From Aptenodytes patagonicus (lineage: Eukaryota; Chordata; Aves; Sphenisciformes; Spheniscidae), in the NCBI RefSeq assembly GCF_965638725.1, contig NC_134952.1, positions 16,623,528 to 16,687,527 on the forward strand: a DNA stretch of 64,000 nucleotides, in the 5' to 3' direction. Every line of letters starts with the position of its first letter. The stretch's first letter is position 1. The translations under genes and the position numbers were made by a program. The notes under the pieces are model-generated. The model was not told the origin of the DNA, made no database searches, and saw nothing but the letters and a program-made list of their open reading frames with translations. Positions 24,111 through 38,779 of the stretch are shown one piece after another.

Positions 24111-27100
24111 CTCTGTTTGTACATCACAGCCAGGGCCTCTTGTCCCCCATTGTCTTAATTATGGATTTGATGTGCTGCAGATATATAAATCATGGAAATT
24201 TAATCAGGCTTATTGCATCCCTCATCTGCCAGCACAGACTGAAATGAAAGCTGTGGTGAAATAAAGGCTATTCCAAATGAGAGGGAGCAGCAATGCTACA
24301 TTATGCTCTTGAGCATTTTCTCAAAATAAAGCATCTCTGGGGGACCTCTTCCCTCACGCGCACCCAGGTGCAATCCCCAACTCAGGCTAAGCCACTTATT
24401 TAAAAGTTATATTCAACATATAAGACACAGGACCCAGGCTGACAAGCTGCAGGTGGTTTGTTTGCACGGAAGATGGGAAGGGAGGAAAGCTCATTGAGAT
24501 GGTCCTGGGGATGATCACAGTGTTTTTCAGAGGCAACAAAACTCCGGGGTGAGAATGTGGGGCAGGTGAGCACAGGCTGATGCATGAAGAAAGCGGGCTG
24601 GGTTTCTGTCCTGCCCCACTCCCCATGCCCTTTCCTTTCCAGGCTGCTGTGATCCCCGGTTCCTTACCAGTCCCACCATGGTGCTCCCCTTCACATCCTT
24701 CGCTCACCCGTTCCTTGCTGGTGGCACGAAGAGGGGAAGGAGTGAGTCTCTGCATTTAAACCAACCTCGACAGAAGCCCAGTCACGAAACAGCAAGCTGC
24801 CATCTCCATAGCCAGCTCTACCAGTTAGGGCACAGTAAATACTACCACTGGAGTAAGGGTTTAACCAGACATGTGGGGCAACTTGTCAGGTAATTTCCAT
24901 TTGCTTAATCAGACCCTGCAATAGGCACTAAATAGTAACGTCTCCTTACAGTGCCGAGAACCTGACTTATCCACAGGCTATTTCCTAGTAGGAAATTGAG
25001 GCTGATAAAGTGAATACGCTTAGCGTGGGGTACAGCTATAGAAAAGCCAAATACATATTCAAATTGGGATGGAAAAAATCTCATCTTGATATGAGAATCT
25101 GGGTGAAGTGCAATAAGCATTTGTTGTCTAAAGGACATGGCACACTGAAGTTTTTCATCACTGTGCATTGCCAGAGCCTGCATGATTAGCACCTATTGAA
25201 ATCAATTAGTTTAATCACAGTAATATCCTCCAGGTCTGGATGGTTTTGTAAGACGAGCCCCAAAACTTTGTCTCTACTGGGAAAATTACCCATTGATGAC
25301 ATTGGCTACACCCTAACAGATGCAGATGAATAAGTAAACACATTAAGCTGCTGAGGTAGACTAGGACAAACACCACTCGTCACTGCTTAGTAACCACTCT
25401 ATGTTACTCATCTGCCAATGTGTTGGCTGCTATTTAACTTGTTATGTCCTGATTGACACTTGGAGCTAAACAGCATTCAGCCTTTGTTCCTTTTGCGAGC
25501 AAGGTATGAAGTCTGAGTATCTGTGGTTTTCAAAATAGCATTTAAAATCAAAGATGAAAGAGTTATTAGAATACAGCAGAGTATAAAATGAATGCTGGAA
25601 AATTATTTTAACTTCAAAACGCTCCTATGAGCGTTGCTGTATGGGACAGAATATAACACAGATTATAGCCAGTATTAATAAGCAAAGATGAAAGCAAATA
25701 CTGTGCAAAAATTTGGGGGATAAAAAAAAAGCAGAATTAAGTACTAAGTCAGACCAGCAGAACTGTCAAATGTGTTAGACTATATTCACAAGCAGTCATG
25801 TGTGACATGCAGGCACAAAACATAAACATTTGTTTAGTTTGAGTAATTTTGCTTTCTGGAGTAAAAGGCTTTTTTTTAGGAGGAGGGCTTTTATCTACAT
25901 GCTGGAATTTTAAATGTCTTATATCCTGCAAGGACTGTTCAAAGCAGTTCCAGAACTGCTTTTCATTAGCAAGTGCTGACTCAACGACCTGTAGAAATGT
26001 ACACTTTGTGTTCATCAAAAAATTTAAAGAAAATTACTTGGTTTTACTCCTAAAAGGTTAAATAATTTTGTTTGGATTTCACCGCTTCAATCACTATATG
26101 CTATAAAAGTCAATGTTTCAAATATGTTATCACTTGAAAATCAGAATAATAAAGCCAAAACAAACTGGTTTGATTTCAGTGAAGTCTTTGACAACAATTC
26201 TTTTAATGACTTCAAGTAAAGCAATTCCCAAATGTAATTTCTCAGTAAATTTTGAAATTTCAGGGTTTTAAATTTGAGAAAAAACAAAATTAAGTGTTGG
26301 CATTTCTTAAGGAACACAAATGTTGAACTTACTTAGGCAAACGCTGATATAATTGTGCCCAGCAGCCCAGGGGTTTACTTGAAGTGAACAACTGCTTGTG
26401 TAGTTATATAAGTTTGGACATATGTGATAAAAGTTTGAACACGAAGCATAGGGCTGCCAGGGCAGGGCACCAGAAGCTTTTCAAGCTGCTCTAATATAAT
26501 CCAGAATCAGTGTTATTGCTTTTCTGCAAAATAAGCGTGTCTGCATTTACACTTTTTCCCACTCATGTCAGCTGGGTAAAAGGGGCTAAAAAGGCACTAA
26601 AAAGACAGTCTGGTTACACCCACGCTGATAAATAGCAGGCTGGAGCACATTCACTGGCCTTGAGGCTCTGCAGTATGGCTACGTCCATGCTCTTGGCCTT
26701 TTTCACCCACCAAAAGAGAATGGTGTGAGAAACAAGCATCTATCTCTATCAGCTTTACCAGATGGCAAGTAAAAGACATGATTTGTTTACTTTTCATATC
26801 AAACCACAGTGGTGTAGACATTACTCTTTATGCGCTTTTTCAAAGTCCCTGATTATCAAGTTAAGAGCAGGGGTTTAAAATCATGTCCATTCACCACAGG
26901 CTACAAAAGAGTTTGAAGCCAACGGTTATCTATCTCACAGAAGTTTACTCACATCATTTTCTTGCCCATGCCCCCAGTTTGTTTTCTGTTCAGCTGGCCT
27001 GCAGCAATAGCCCTGAGAAGCATAGATTCTTCCTTTCGTCCCTTGTTCATCCTCAGTTCTTTAGACTTAGTTCATAGCAAGCATCAACACCTGAATGGAT

Positions 27101-27209
27101 AAGCTTATCCTACAGTCACAAACCCTTCAAACTCAAGAAGCATCATCTGCTCTCAGTAAAACTATCTAAATGGCCTAGCTCCTCCACTGACAAATTCCCC
27201 CAGTGCTGC
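24111..27209. other. Intergenic, no gene seen
   Basis: No coding region, RNA gene or confident repeat recognised; AT-rich from about 25500. Confidence 0.6.
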
Positions 27210-27985
27210 TACATATCGTAGGAATAGTCATCCTCAGACGAAAGGTCTACCTGGCCCAGGAGCCTGTCTCCAGCAGTAATCAACAGCAGATGCCTAGGGA
27301 AGAGTATGAAAACATAGTGATGATTTCCTCAGAAGATGTGTTTGGGATCTCCTGTGCCAGCAGTAATGTCTTTGTATTCAGTTTTCCACAGTGGGATCTC
27401 CTTCCATGGATTTTTCGGTGGTGTTTTTTAGGCTGTGCTAACTCTCAGCATTCATAACATGCACCAACAAGTTCCACACCTAAATACACGCTGCATAAGG
27501 AAAAACGTAAGGCAGTTTTGAACTGCTTACGTGCTGGGCTTATAGACACCTAGATCTTGTTGGAAAGAGGTAAGGAACAATCAGTCTCTCTATTCTTTTT
27601 CCTCAAAACTGAAGATTCTTACAAGTCACTCTGTGTGTGAAGGCATTTTCATACTTTCCTTATTTCCTTTCTCTGAACTTTCTCCAGTTCTCTACTACCC
27701 TTTTTAAGAAGAGGGGACATGAACTCTTTAGGGCTTTATGCAGTCTCTTTTGTTCTCAGTTTCTTTGCTAATAATTCCTAACATTCAATTTACATTTTTA
27801 TTGCTACTGAGCATTAAACTGATGCTTTCATAAGAACTATTCATTATAATTCCAAGATCTCATTCCTAAGTGGTAACGTTCAATTCAGAGCCCATCACTT
27901 TACATGGAGAGTTAAGATGGCTTTTTTCCAGGGTATCACTTATATTTATCTACATTGAACTGGTGATATCAAAATTTGCAACACA
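27210..27985 (-). mobile_element. Old CR1 LINE fragment, about 0.8 kb including the 3' tail region
   Basis: Read in antisense, a single CR1 3' end: 'tcctcagacgaaaggtctac' (about 27231, equivalent to 'gggtcagaccaaaggtcc'), 'agcagatgcctagggaagag' (about 27285), 'caagttccacacct' (about 27469), 'ctttctccagttctctacta' (about 27679), and 'aattccaagatctcattcct' (about 27849) with 'agtggtaacgttcaattcag'. The order is intact, divergence is high and no frame survives. Confidence 0.7.
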
Positions 27986-30900
27986 GTTAAAACTTCAAGT
28001 TCAGCAATAAAATAAATATTAAAAAAAAAAAAAAGTGTTTTATTAAGAAATACTCATTTGAATCTATTTCACTGAAGAATTTCCCACCATTGACACCATG
28101 ACAGCGTAGCATCAAGAGACCTCTACGCATCATTTGGCACCACTTTCTTTTGAGCAGTATCACTATGTCTCTTAATATTCTAATGAGTCATCATGCTATC
28201 TTAGAGCCACAATTCCTAGAGACAAGGGAATAGAAGAAAATCCCACCTTTCATTAACAAAAATCAAGTACATTTCAAGCTATCACGGGTGTAAAAGTTAA
28301 AGCTTAAAAATGTAATACAATTGCATGGTCAAGAAGAACAGTAAACAGATGAAAAAGACTTAACTTTTTTCATTTTTACATCCATTTTAAGCCTATTTCA
28401 TGCTTTTTTAAGCATAGTTTTTAACTGGGTAACAGAATTATGATGGTGAACATGGGACACACATACTTAGTCTATCAAATTCATTTAGAAAGGCAATGTG
28501 CGATATATTACTGAAACAGCCTAGAGTTAATCGAGTTTTTCTTTTTTTTTTTTTAAGAAATCTGGAAATGCTGTCAAATGAATCATATCATGAAGACCAT
28601 ACTAGTTCTTGAGAACATCTTGGTGAGAAAAGATTTAATACATTCAGAAAAACACCAAACAGACCACAAAAGATTTAGCAGCAAGTAGCGTGGTGGTGAA
28701 GACTCTGATGTTGGAGACTCCTATTTAAGACCTGATGGTGATATTATCTCATTATGCAAATGAGTGTTCTGCCCCACAGGCTCTCGAGTAGTCTAGGAAA
28801 CATTGCTTACCATCTCTCTTCATGGAGCTGTTCCACCATCAGATACCGAGATCCTGATCTGAAGCACTCCGAGTTAGAAAAACAAAGCATGAAAAATACA
28901 AGCTTTAGGGAAAAAACCCACTCATTTTATATAAAAAGTTTATGGCGTATATCTACAGCTACAGATAATACTTTGCCTCTGTGACTTCTTTTTCTTTTGT
29001 GGTTTTTGTTTTTAATATAGTCAGACGTGTGAGCAAATATATACAAATCAGGAATGTAAATACTATGGTTTTTAGATGCTGTTGGAAATTATTTACCATC
29101 CAAAACATACACAGTTTTAACAATTTTGAGGGCAAGTTCTATTCTCATCTAAGTATGCATAACTAGCTAAAAAAGAAGCCCAAAAAGAATTGGTGGTTGT
29201 TTTAGAAAACTCTTAATTTTCTAAGTTAAACTCTTTGGAAGTACCAATTTTATTAAAGAGCTTTCAAAAAAATTAATACTTTAAAGTCATCTTGAGAATA
29301 AATAGCTCCTCTTCTACATCCTCGTAAGCTGTAAGCATTATAAGATAATATATATGCACACACCCAGTGTTCACAAAATCTGTTATTTCCATATTTTCCC
29401 CGGCATTATATGATCTACTTTTAAATCACAACAAAGGAAAGATTTTTTAGATGATCATTATATTACATGGCATACAATAAATGTAAATCATCTTATTTCC
29501 ATCCAACATTCACATATTATGTCATAAGCATTGGATAGGATCTTATGCAGTACAAACACAAGAATTCATGTTTCAGGTCTCTTATTTCTAGTAAAAAGCA
29601 GACTACCTCTTACCACGTTGTACTCCTCATTTTCATTTTATAAAAGCAACCCTTCTTTAATCTCTCTGTCAATTTAATTATGAAGTGTGAATTGTCACAT
29701 TTCTAGTACATGTTATAGTCCCTGCTCTGATAGCTTTATGATTTGCACTTTTAACAGTGCATCACTGGAGAGAGATTGGCATGAAGACCAGTAAACCTCA
29801 GCAAAGCATTCACTCCTTGCTCTGGGACCCAGTGGTGGGTAATAACTGAGCTTGATAACCAGACAAATTAGTGAAGGCAAACACCTCCCATCTTTTTCAC
29901 GCAGTGGGATCTGCCTGCTAGACACCTGTCTGTCACCTGAAAAGGAGACACATGGCTTGCTGCACTGGGGTAAGGAATAAGGAAGACACGCCTGTCTACA
30001 TCGTCAGGCTAAAATCTTATTTTGGTGAGACTCTTTGCAGGGGAACAATCTATCGTAACTGCCCCAGCCCGAGAGTGCTGTCCTCTTCTGTTCAAACACC
30101 AATGTGGAGATACGTTAAATGATTTCTGCAACTACCTTGTTTGCCAGAAATGTCTTTAACAAGTCAACCTGAAACTCGCTGTTGTAATATTTGCATTAAC
30201 TGTTTTGTTGCTGGGAGTTTGTTTAGATTGGTTTAGTGGGTAAATGACTCTAGTTTGTCCGAGCTACCTTGTTTGTTCTTAGGTGGCTCCTGGTCCACCC
30301 AGCTAACCACTGCTCCTGTGGTGGGCTCATAAAGCACTATCACTGCTCAGGCACATACAACATGCATTATTTATACAACTCTTCTCTGATGAGTCAGTGC
30401 CTCCTGTTCTCCTGTATCACTTTGGCCACCCTCCAAATTACAATATCATCGCTAGAGTATATTTGAACTCATACAAAGTTCTCAGCCATTTCCTCTCAGG
30501 TTCAGAGGTTGTTTTGAGATCAGTTGAGGTTGTTTTGAGATTTCCAGTGTTGGGCAAATGATTATTGAAACTGAAATGGCCCCATGGATTTTAGTTTTTG
30601 CGCTCTCTGACCCTTCCAAAAGCCACCAAGTACACTAAGTACCAAAACCTGAAAAACAGGGGAAGCTTGGATGTGTAAAACCTCAAATATTCATTTCCAC
30701 TTTGGATTTTGACAGAAGCTTCAGTCGTTTTGTATTTTGCCTGAATCACTTCAGTGTGTATACATTACAGATGGTCAACAGGTAAAATAAAGCCCTAACT
30801 TTATTTGTAAGTCCCAACCTTGTACTGAAGGTGCAAAAGCATCACTAGCAAGAAAGCTAGGATAATAATGCCTCAGATAGGGATGTAACATCCTACAGCT

Positions 30901-33900
30901 CCGTAGATGTAAAAAGGATTCTGCCTATAACATCATCAATATGTGGCAGTAAATACGAACAGCACTGCTAGCTGGTGTGATGGGTGGGAACGGTCAACAA
31001 GATACTGCCATTGCCTATTCCTTGCATTTCACGAATCCTAAGGACTGTCACAGTAGCACATGCCAAGTGGCAGAAAGAAAAGGTTCTGCTGAAAGTGTAT
31101 AACCAGCTCCTACAAAATAAAAGTATGTTCATCTTCAGGTTTTAGAGAGAATCTTCACAGAGCCACGCAGCTCCTGGACCTAAGTGATACCGGTGCTAGT
31201 CTGTTCAAAAAGCAAGTAGAACACTCTTCCCTGCCTTCAGAAGATACTGACCTCGCTTTTGTCTTGCTGTGAAGTGAAAGTTTATTGGATTACTTGTTAG
31301 CTTGGAGTTATCTGCCGTATGGCTGTTGGAGTTTCTCATGAGTGAATTCCTCACGTGGCTGTGGGAAGGTTTTACGCAAGATAGGAAACAACTTGTGAAG
31401 TATTTTGACTGAGATTCCAGATATGTGACTGTCTTATGTTCTGCATGACCCTATATAGAATAGGCAGAAAAGTACAGTACTTCTTTCTATTATAGATGCA
31501 AGTGTACAATTAAGGAATGACAAAAACTACCTTTGCCTTTTGGGATGAAGTAAGAGAATTAATCATTTACTTCCCATGAGACAGTGTTACAGAGTTGAAG
31601 GGCACAGAAGTATTAAATGTGTTAGGCAATAATCACAAACTAAAAATGATGTTGTAGAATATGCATCCAGACATGACTTTCTGTTTTAAAACGTACCTTG
31701 GTGCAAGTTACATCTAACTAATACCAACAGATAAGATCTTTAAATCTACACATAATAAATAGAGCACTTACTTAGGTTTTATCTATTTGGATTTGTACAC
31801 AACCCAAGTGCAACAATCTGGTGCTCCTGACACCTGTGCCATAAAAATACAGCTCTTGGAACAAGATGCCCACAATTCATTGTTTCCGTATCGCATGGCA
31901 AAGTTTATACTAATGAAACAAAACCGCCCCATTTTCAGATGGAGTACACAACACAGCTCATCTCCTAAAACTCATTATAACAGACAATGATCTAACTTTG
32001 CCCTGGCAATCAACTAACTCAAATTATTTCAGGCTTGGTGAAGGAAATGAAAGCTTCAAAACTGTGGCACTTCTACTTAATAAATTAAAAGACCTGTGGT
32101 TGAACATACTTTATATAGGGAGTGAAAAACAGCTTCTGCAGTCAGCTGCCAGCAAGCTAGGGTTATAGAGGTCAAACCAACTGGTAGTCAATGCCAAAAT
32201 GTAGAGCCAGCTTCTACTAAACAGCAGCGGGGTAGGAGGTAGCATCCTGAGGAGCAGTGAGGTCAAAAGCAATCCTGCCACAAGCACCGTGATGCCTGGA
32301 GCTTGGCTTCACTATTCAACCGCATCAGTTGTACTCGGAGTGGGGAGGGAAGGAGGGCTGCATCTGTGCGATGAAATCACTGCAGCATGTGTTTCCTTCC
32401 CTGATTTTCATCCCATTTGCACTTGGATAAGAGGGCAGCCAAGCTGCAATCTCACAGCACTCTATATGTATCACCCAAAAGGAAAAAGAAAAAGAATTGT
32501 CCAAAACTAGTCCTGAAAATAATTCCACAAGAACACAAAGACCATGTAGAAGCGGCTTAATGGCACAAGTTTGTGTTTTTAAAGCCTTCGTTTAGAGTTT
32601 ACAAATTTGGTCCTACTAAAACAGAACGCACTCTTACTTTTTTCCAGTCAATGCAATTTCTACATGAGATGAAGCATAAGCAAACAGAAAGTCTATGGTG
32701 GAGCGGTTTGCCAGCTCAGTGCTCCAGGAGCACTCCTGCATTCCTCAGAGCTAGGAAGCTCTTGCACAGCAACATCCATCCCGACTCTGGCGCTGCCCTA
32801 GACTCCCTGCCAGGCCGACAGACAACGACCTGACCGTGGTTATTCATGTCAGCGCTCACCTTGACCCCAGCTACGGGACATACCCTGGGCAAGAGACTTT
32901 GCAGCGCCTCGGCAAGTCCAGCGAGCCAGGAGCACAGCAGATTGCTTCCTCTGCAAGAGAAGCTATCACAAGCACAACCCACTGGCTTTCAGATTTCTAC
33001 CCCAGCTCCCCACAGAATGATGAATGCGCCAAGTCTCGCTCTGTAAGGCATTTCATGGCCTGGGACCAACACCGATAAATTTCCAGAGAAGAGATCATGG
33101 TCAACAGTCACAAAATGAAAGCTACACAGTAAAATTAAAACTCCCTGTGGGGAGAAGAGTTTTAGGGCTTTCCTGACGTCCAGTCCTGAAGATCTAATAA
33201 GAATCAGAAAAGTGCTTGACCCCCTTTTATCCCAAATGCAAAGCATATTTCTTCATTTACATATACATTTGCATATCACAATATATGTTATTGGAAAACA
33301 CTCATCAAAACAAACCCACGTTATTCTAATATGCACATTTCTTCCTCTGCAGAGTGGATGGAAAAAAAAAAAAAGACAGATGAGTAGTCATGCTTTGCTT
33401 ATTACCCTTACAATAAGGTTTTCAGATACCGTGGTGGTAAATCTATTTTGAATAGCAAGCATTTGCTTGATGCTATTATTCTACAATTTCTGTGGGAGAT
33501 TTCTTGTCACCTCGGAAATTATACACTTGGTTCTAGGAAGAAAAATTAGCTTTACTCAGAGGTCTAAGTAATTCGGATATATGGCATGCAGCATCTAAAA
33601 CAAAACTCTAATATCAACAAACTCAGAAGTAGATTTTATGACTGTTAAATATACATGTTGCAAAAGATTAGATTTACTGTTTTGCTCAGATTGTGTTAGT
33701 CATTTATAACATTTGGGCACTGAGCAACATAAACTTATTTTATGGTTCTTTCATCCTTTCTCAAAAGGATTCCAGGCTCCTAGATAGGCAAATTCAACAC
33801 AAGGTTTTCTGGGATACAGGCACTGCACATACAAAGGTATTATTTCTGATGGATAACACTCTTTTAAGGTCTTTTCATGATCCATTAATTTATGAATTAC

Positions 33901-36900
33901 ACGGCAGAGTAGGGATTGTGAAGAGCTTAATTTCAGCTATATGTTGATCTTTTTCCCTTGAAGCAGCTTTTATCTAAAAAGTAAGTAGGACTAAAAATAA
34001 CATGTTCTCTTAGATTGACTCTGACAGGTCTGACTGATTGATAGAATTTAACTGTTTTATTCTTTGCGTATCAAAAGGTGGGCAGTTAGGCCCATCCCTA
34101 TCTCTAAATAGGAATATGCACAGAGAAAAAGCAAAGCAGCAAAGAATAATTCTTAGGCTTGCCTCATTCACAGCAGAGTTAGAAAAAGCAATGCAGTTGC
34201 TGTGAAATAAAATTTACAGTAGGGTATTAATTGCGCAAATAAATGTCACAAAAAGATTAAGGTAAAAAACAACTTGGTAAAACTTTTCAACAATGTACTG
34301 GCCAACTGACTTCATGGGAGCCAGATTTCCAGCAAAGCATCCTTCCTCCACCTTATCAGTCCTAATCCAGTTCAGGTAAACCAGAAGTAAGTTAATACCG
34401 ACAGGTTATTTAGAGGTCGATGAGAAATTAGTCTCAAGGTCTGTCTTATTTGAAAAGAATATTGGTGCTTTTGCTCATGGCTCAAAGAAGAGACCAAACA
34501 GCAATGAGCATAATTATGGAAGTATTCTTACCCCCTAAATGCTGCTCCCCCCCAAGGACTTAAGTATAGGGAAATTTCCACTGCCATCATAAGTCAGCTT
34601 TATAGCTAATACCTCAACGTTTAGAGCTGTTATTTCTCTCTCTTTTCTCTCCTCTCCCTTTTCTTAAAGCAAGGAAAAAACCCAGCAGCCCTCAAAACTG
34701 AGAGGGAGAATCTGCTAGTAAGCTAAAGAAGTAATGATAAAATTCTGACCTCGGGAGTTTTTGGATCTAAGCAACAACTGTGAACACTACTGCTAAACAG
34801 AATTTGGCCGGGTGTTTGCAGTACAATATTTAAAGAAATCCAGATTAGCTGCAATTAAGAGATCTGTTTATTGCTGACAGGGTGTGGCAATATGTAAGAA
34901 ACTCACAGTATCCTGAGAGGGAGTTTCTTAACTTCCTTCTCAGTACATTCAATGGTTTCTGTTTCACAATGAAAAAGTGTGAAAAAATGCTGACAATATT
35001 TACATTCAAATTTCTCTTGCAAATTATACTGGTCTTCAGTATCGGCTAAGATGAAGCTAACATAAACTTTAATATGACCACAATCTTTCTTAATTCTGAA
35101 AGAGCAGAACCCTCTTTTTCTTCCGCACGTTACCCCAGAGGCATTACCTGACGATGTACAGTCATATCTTGGTTTCTTGAAGTTCTCACAACATTTTCAA
35201 GCATTACAATTGACGGTAATATTCTTGCCATAAGCATAATTGTCATCAAGAGATGAGATATCCATTTAACATTTGTATAATAATTCTTTTATCTCTTTTA
35301 ATAAAACTTATGAAACAAAGAGCAAGTTTTTGTTCAGAATCAAACCCAAACACAGCTGTCTGTTCCATAGTGTTGTGGTTTGGCCTTCCAAAGGGGCTTC
35401 TTTGCACATCAGTAAATCTGTGACAGTTTGAGAAAAATAAAAAAGAAAATTCATTATGAAGGTAAAATTGTCTGAAGTCCAAACAATCATGTAATGTTCT
35501 TGAAACAAGCACACACATGAAATTCTAGGGTTAAATGGGAAAAAGCTGCCTAAGCACACCTGAAAACATTTCAAATGGAAATTGTGAATTCTAAGATACC
35601 TCTGAAAATATCCAGTCATCAGTATACAAGCGAGCCAAACGCAGTCACTAAAGGTCTTATTTTATCAGCATATAGGACAGACTCATTTCTTGTATACACT
35701 TTTTCAGTCCCCAGTCACCTATTTAAAACTGATCTAGTTAAATTATTTCAAAATTATAATTTGGAGATCAGTCACAAGATCAACTTACTACTATTTAATA
35801 ACTTACTAGGCTTCAGCTGAGCATAGTAAAAGAGTGTGTGCACATTCCTAGACTACAAGCAAACATGAGGAAAAAAAAGAATCATTTAAACCTCTGTGAA
35901 ATGGAGTTGTTTGAGCTAACAATTTCTGCCTTGTGTTGGTGATGGGCTACTGGACTGCACACAGATTTTTCTCCACTGGCATGGGGTAACCCATTAAACC
36001 ACTGTAACTCAATTTCATGTCTGACTATATAGGCAGAATTGAACTGATTGATAGAGTTTGAGCAAAGTTTCACATTGTCAAGGCGGCTACGGTCTTCCTA
36101 AGGTAATACTTTTCCAAAAGGGAGAACGTATTGAGCATTTCTCTGCTCTAAGGCTTTACATACATTTAAATGTTACACTGCCCATTTTAATGATACTGAG
36201 ACAGTTAAAATGGTACATCTGGTTTTGTGTATTGCAGTTATGCTGATACTAGCATAGCTGTACTAGTATAATTACTTCTATACAGAAGAAGGACTACTTC
36301 ATTATTAGGGATCTTCAGCCCTGTGTAATTATATCCACGTTTACGAGCTGTAGCAGTTGTCAAAATAGTTAGACTAGCACAAAAAAACCCACCCCTATTA
36401 AGCAAGGTCATTTTGGAACAATCAGTGATAGTTTTCAGGTGGCGTGTAATCTGGGTTTCTCAGCCATTGCCTGATACACTTATAAGCCTCTTTATGTGTA
36501 AGGAAGGTGTAGATGAGAAGCTGTTTCACTTGCAGACAGAATCACGCTGTTACGAACGCAGGGAAAACATGGGGAAGGTAACAGAGAAAAGACAGCTAAC
36601 AGACTTTGTCTGAACTCCAAAATGCACAAATGAGTCACCTCCATAGAGCACGTCTTGATGATACGAACTATCTCTACAAGAAAGTGCTGACCTAGCATGG
36701 GAAACAAGAAATGTCTCGTACTTGATTGCTGAAATTCCAGTTGTTTCATGAATTGCATTTTGACAGCTTAAGTTTTTGCCTGCATTGAAAGAGCCAGCAG
36801 GTTTTTGCTGTTCTGAAGCTAAGTCCAAATAGTTATTTTGATTAAAGACCTAAAGTAGCCAATAACTTGTTGAAAATATGGGAAAAGCAGATTCACGCTG

Positions 36901-38779
36901 CTTCTCTTTATTTCCAGAATAACATCTAGTGTTTGTGTTGTCTGAAGGCATGCATCTGTGTTTGAAGACTGAAGACCTGCACGCTGCTGGCATAATGTGT
37001 AGGATTTTTAAAGCGGTGCAGTAGTCCATCGCACGTCATTGCTTCTAGCACCAACACCAATCGCTTTTGAAATAATCCAATGAAATAGCCATCGAGGCCA
37101 TCAATATTTTTCCCATTATCACAATGTAGAGGCCATTCAGATAATGACCACCACCCCAGAAGAGCAGTGCCAGCTTCCTGTGCCATCACACTTCGACCAG
37201 AAGCCTCATGTGCACCGTACATCGTTTTGTGCTCTGAATTGCAGCAGGATCAGGCTTACCAGCCCGCTGCAGTCTCTGCTGACCTGGCAACTACTGGAAA
37301 GCAGTGTGGTTCAAGGACTGGCCCTTTTCCAGCTGCTGGCATTCCTCTTCTCTATAAGGAGAGGCAACTACAGAAAATCCAGTAGGTGCTTTGAGGAAAA
37401 GAGAAGAATCAGCTGGGGTTTCTGAGTCAAGCAAAGAGAAAGGGGTAGGGGGGTCACCAAAGAGTCCATAGACTGCACACGTGCCGACGCTAAGCTGCAT
37501 CCAATGTCTCTCTGAAAAGTGCACTTTCCTTTCCTCTCCCAGGACATCTATTAGTGCATGATGTCTTCTTTGGTGAAGAAAGACCAGGAGAAATTACTCA
37601 CTAGTACCTACAGGCCTGAAGATATTCTGGCAGCAAGACAGTGCAACAGGCAGCAGAAACAGCATCAGAGTCATGATAAGCAAGGGCCAACCTAGATTAA
37701 CTATATTCTCTTGAGAAGGAGCGGTGTGAAGTTTAGACTGGGGGTTGAAGAAGTAGGAGCACCTCTCTGAGTATGTACTGATGAGGAATTCCTCTGAAGT
37801 TTTTCTCATCTTCCAAAGAGGAAGGAAATGTCCAATAGCAACTAAGACCCGTAACAGACTAAAACACAGCTTCATTCGACTCCCACTCAGGAACTGCCCT
37901 TCAACAGGATTTTATAGTTTAAATTTCAGAGAGGGCACAACATGGGAGCTGGACATATCAGCCACTTAAAACATATCTTCATAACTTCTGTCAAATGGTG
38001 GAAAAGGGGAGGGCTGGGGGTAGCAGGCTGTTCATCTAGTCCAGGCAGATCATCTAAGCAGATAATTTAGTCTCTGTGATATCTAAATCATGACCTATTT
38101 ATTTTAAATTCCAATAAAGGGCTAATTAGTGCTAATTACAGTAGCAGGGATAGTGACATGGCCATTCACACACAAAGAACTTGGCAGAGACCAAACTCCA
38201 CTTACACGTAGATCTGCAAAAAGAGCGCGCTGCGCTTCGTCACATCCCATCTGGGTTGCCTTCAAAATGCTGAGCTAGAGGCAAAAGATACTACGGTTCA
38301 TTTCCAATTCCCCGTCTAATCCTCTCACCCTTAATTTATTTTAAAAGTTTAATCAGAAGTTCATAAAGCTCAGATATAAATTTTTAAATTAAAAAAATTA
38401 AGCACCTGCAGGTAAGCTTTTTAGGAACTCATGGCTGGCCCAAGTTTCGTTATGAATAGGGGCTTTAGCAGTTCACTTTTCCACAAATGCTACTGTGATA
38501 AAATGTAACTTTCATTCCCTCGCTGTTGCTTCAGGGATGTGTCATTTACAGAAAATAAATAGAAGACGTCTATCACAAAGAAACCATGCTCCATTCGGGG
38601 TCAATGAAAATCTGCACCTCACTCTGGAGTTTCTGGCAGCACAGTAATAACTTTTCTGCAGAAATTGTCAGTAACTGCTAGAAACCTTGGTACTAATAAT
38701 GAAAGTACTTGTAGATATTCTTAGTATACAAATAATGTAATATTTGCAGAAGGAGAAACCTGACTAAATTTGGGCTTTT
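27986..38779. other. Long gene-free block
   Basis: Almost 11 kb with no supportable gene. Short frames at 32573-33078, 35246-35619 and 36926-37425 are below 110 codons and match nothing. Minor items: A15 run near 28020-28034, A run near 33361-33374, polypyrimidine DNA near 34630-34668, and a 21-bp-period duplication at 30505-30541. A possible MITE-like piece lies near 36225-36370 but is too decayed to list as an element. Confidence 0.6.
30505..30541 (+). repeat. Short tandem duplication, 21-bp period
   Basis: GAGGTTGTTTTGAGAT occurs at 30505-30520 and again at 30526-30541, separated by 5 bases. Confidence 0.9.

Noticed and set aside
36225-36370. MITE-like element with TAGCATAGCTGTACTAGT-type sequence
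   Set aside because: Suggestive symmetry only; arms are too degraded to delimit.
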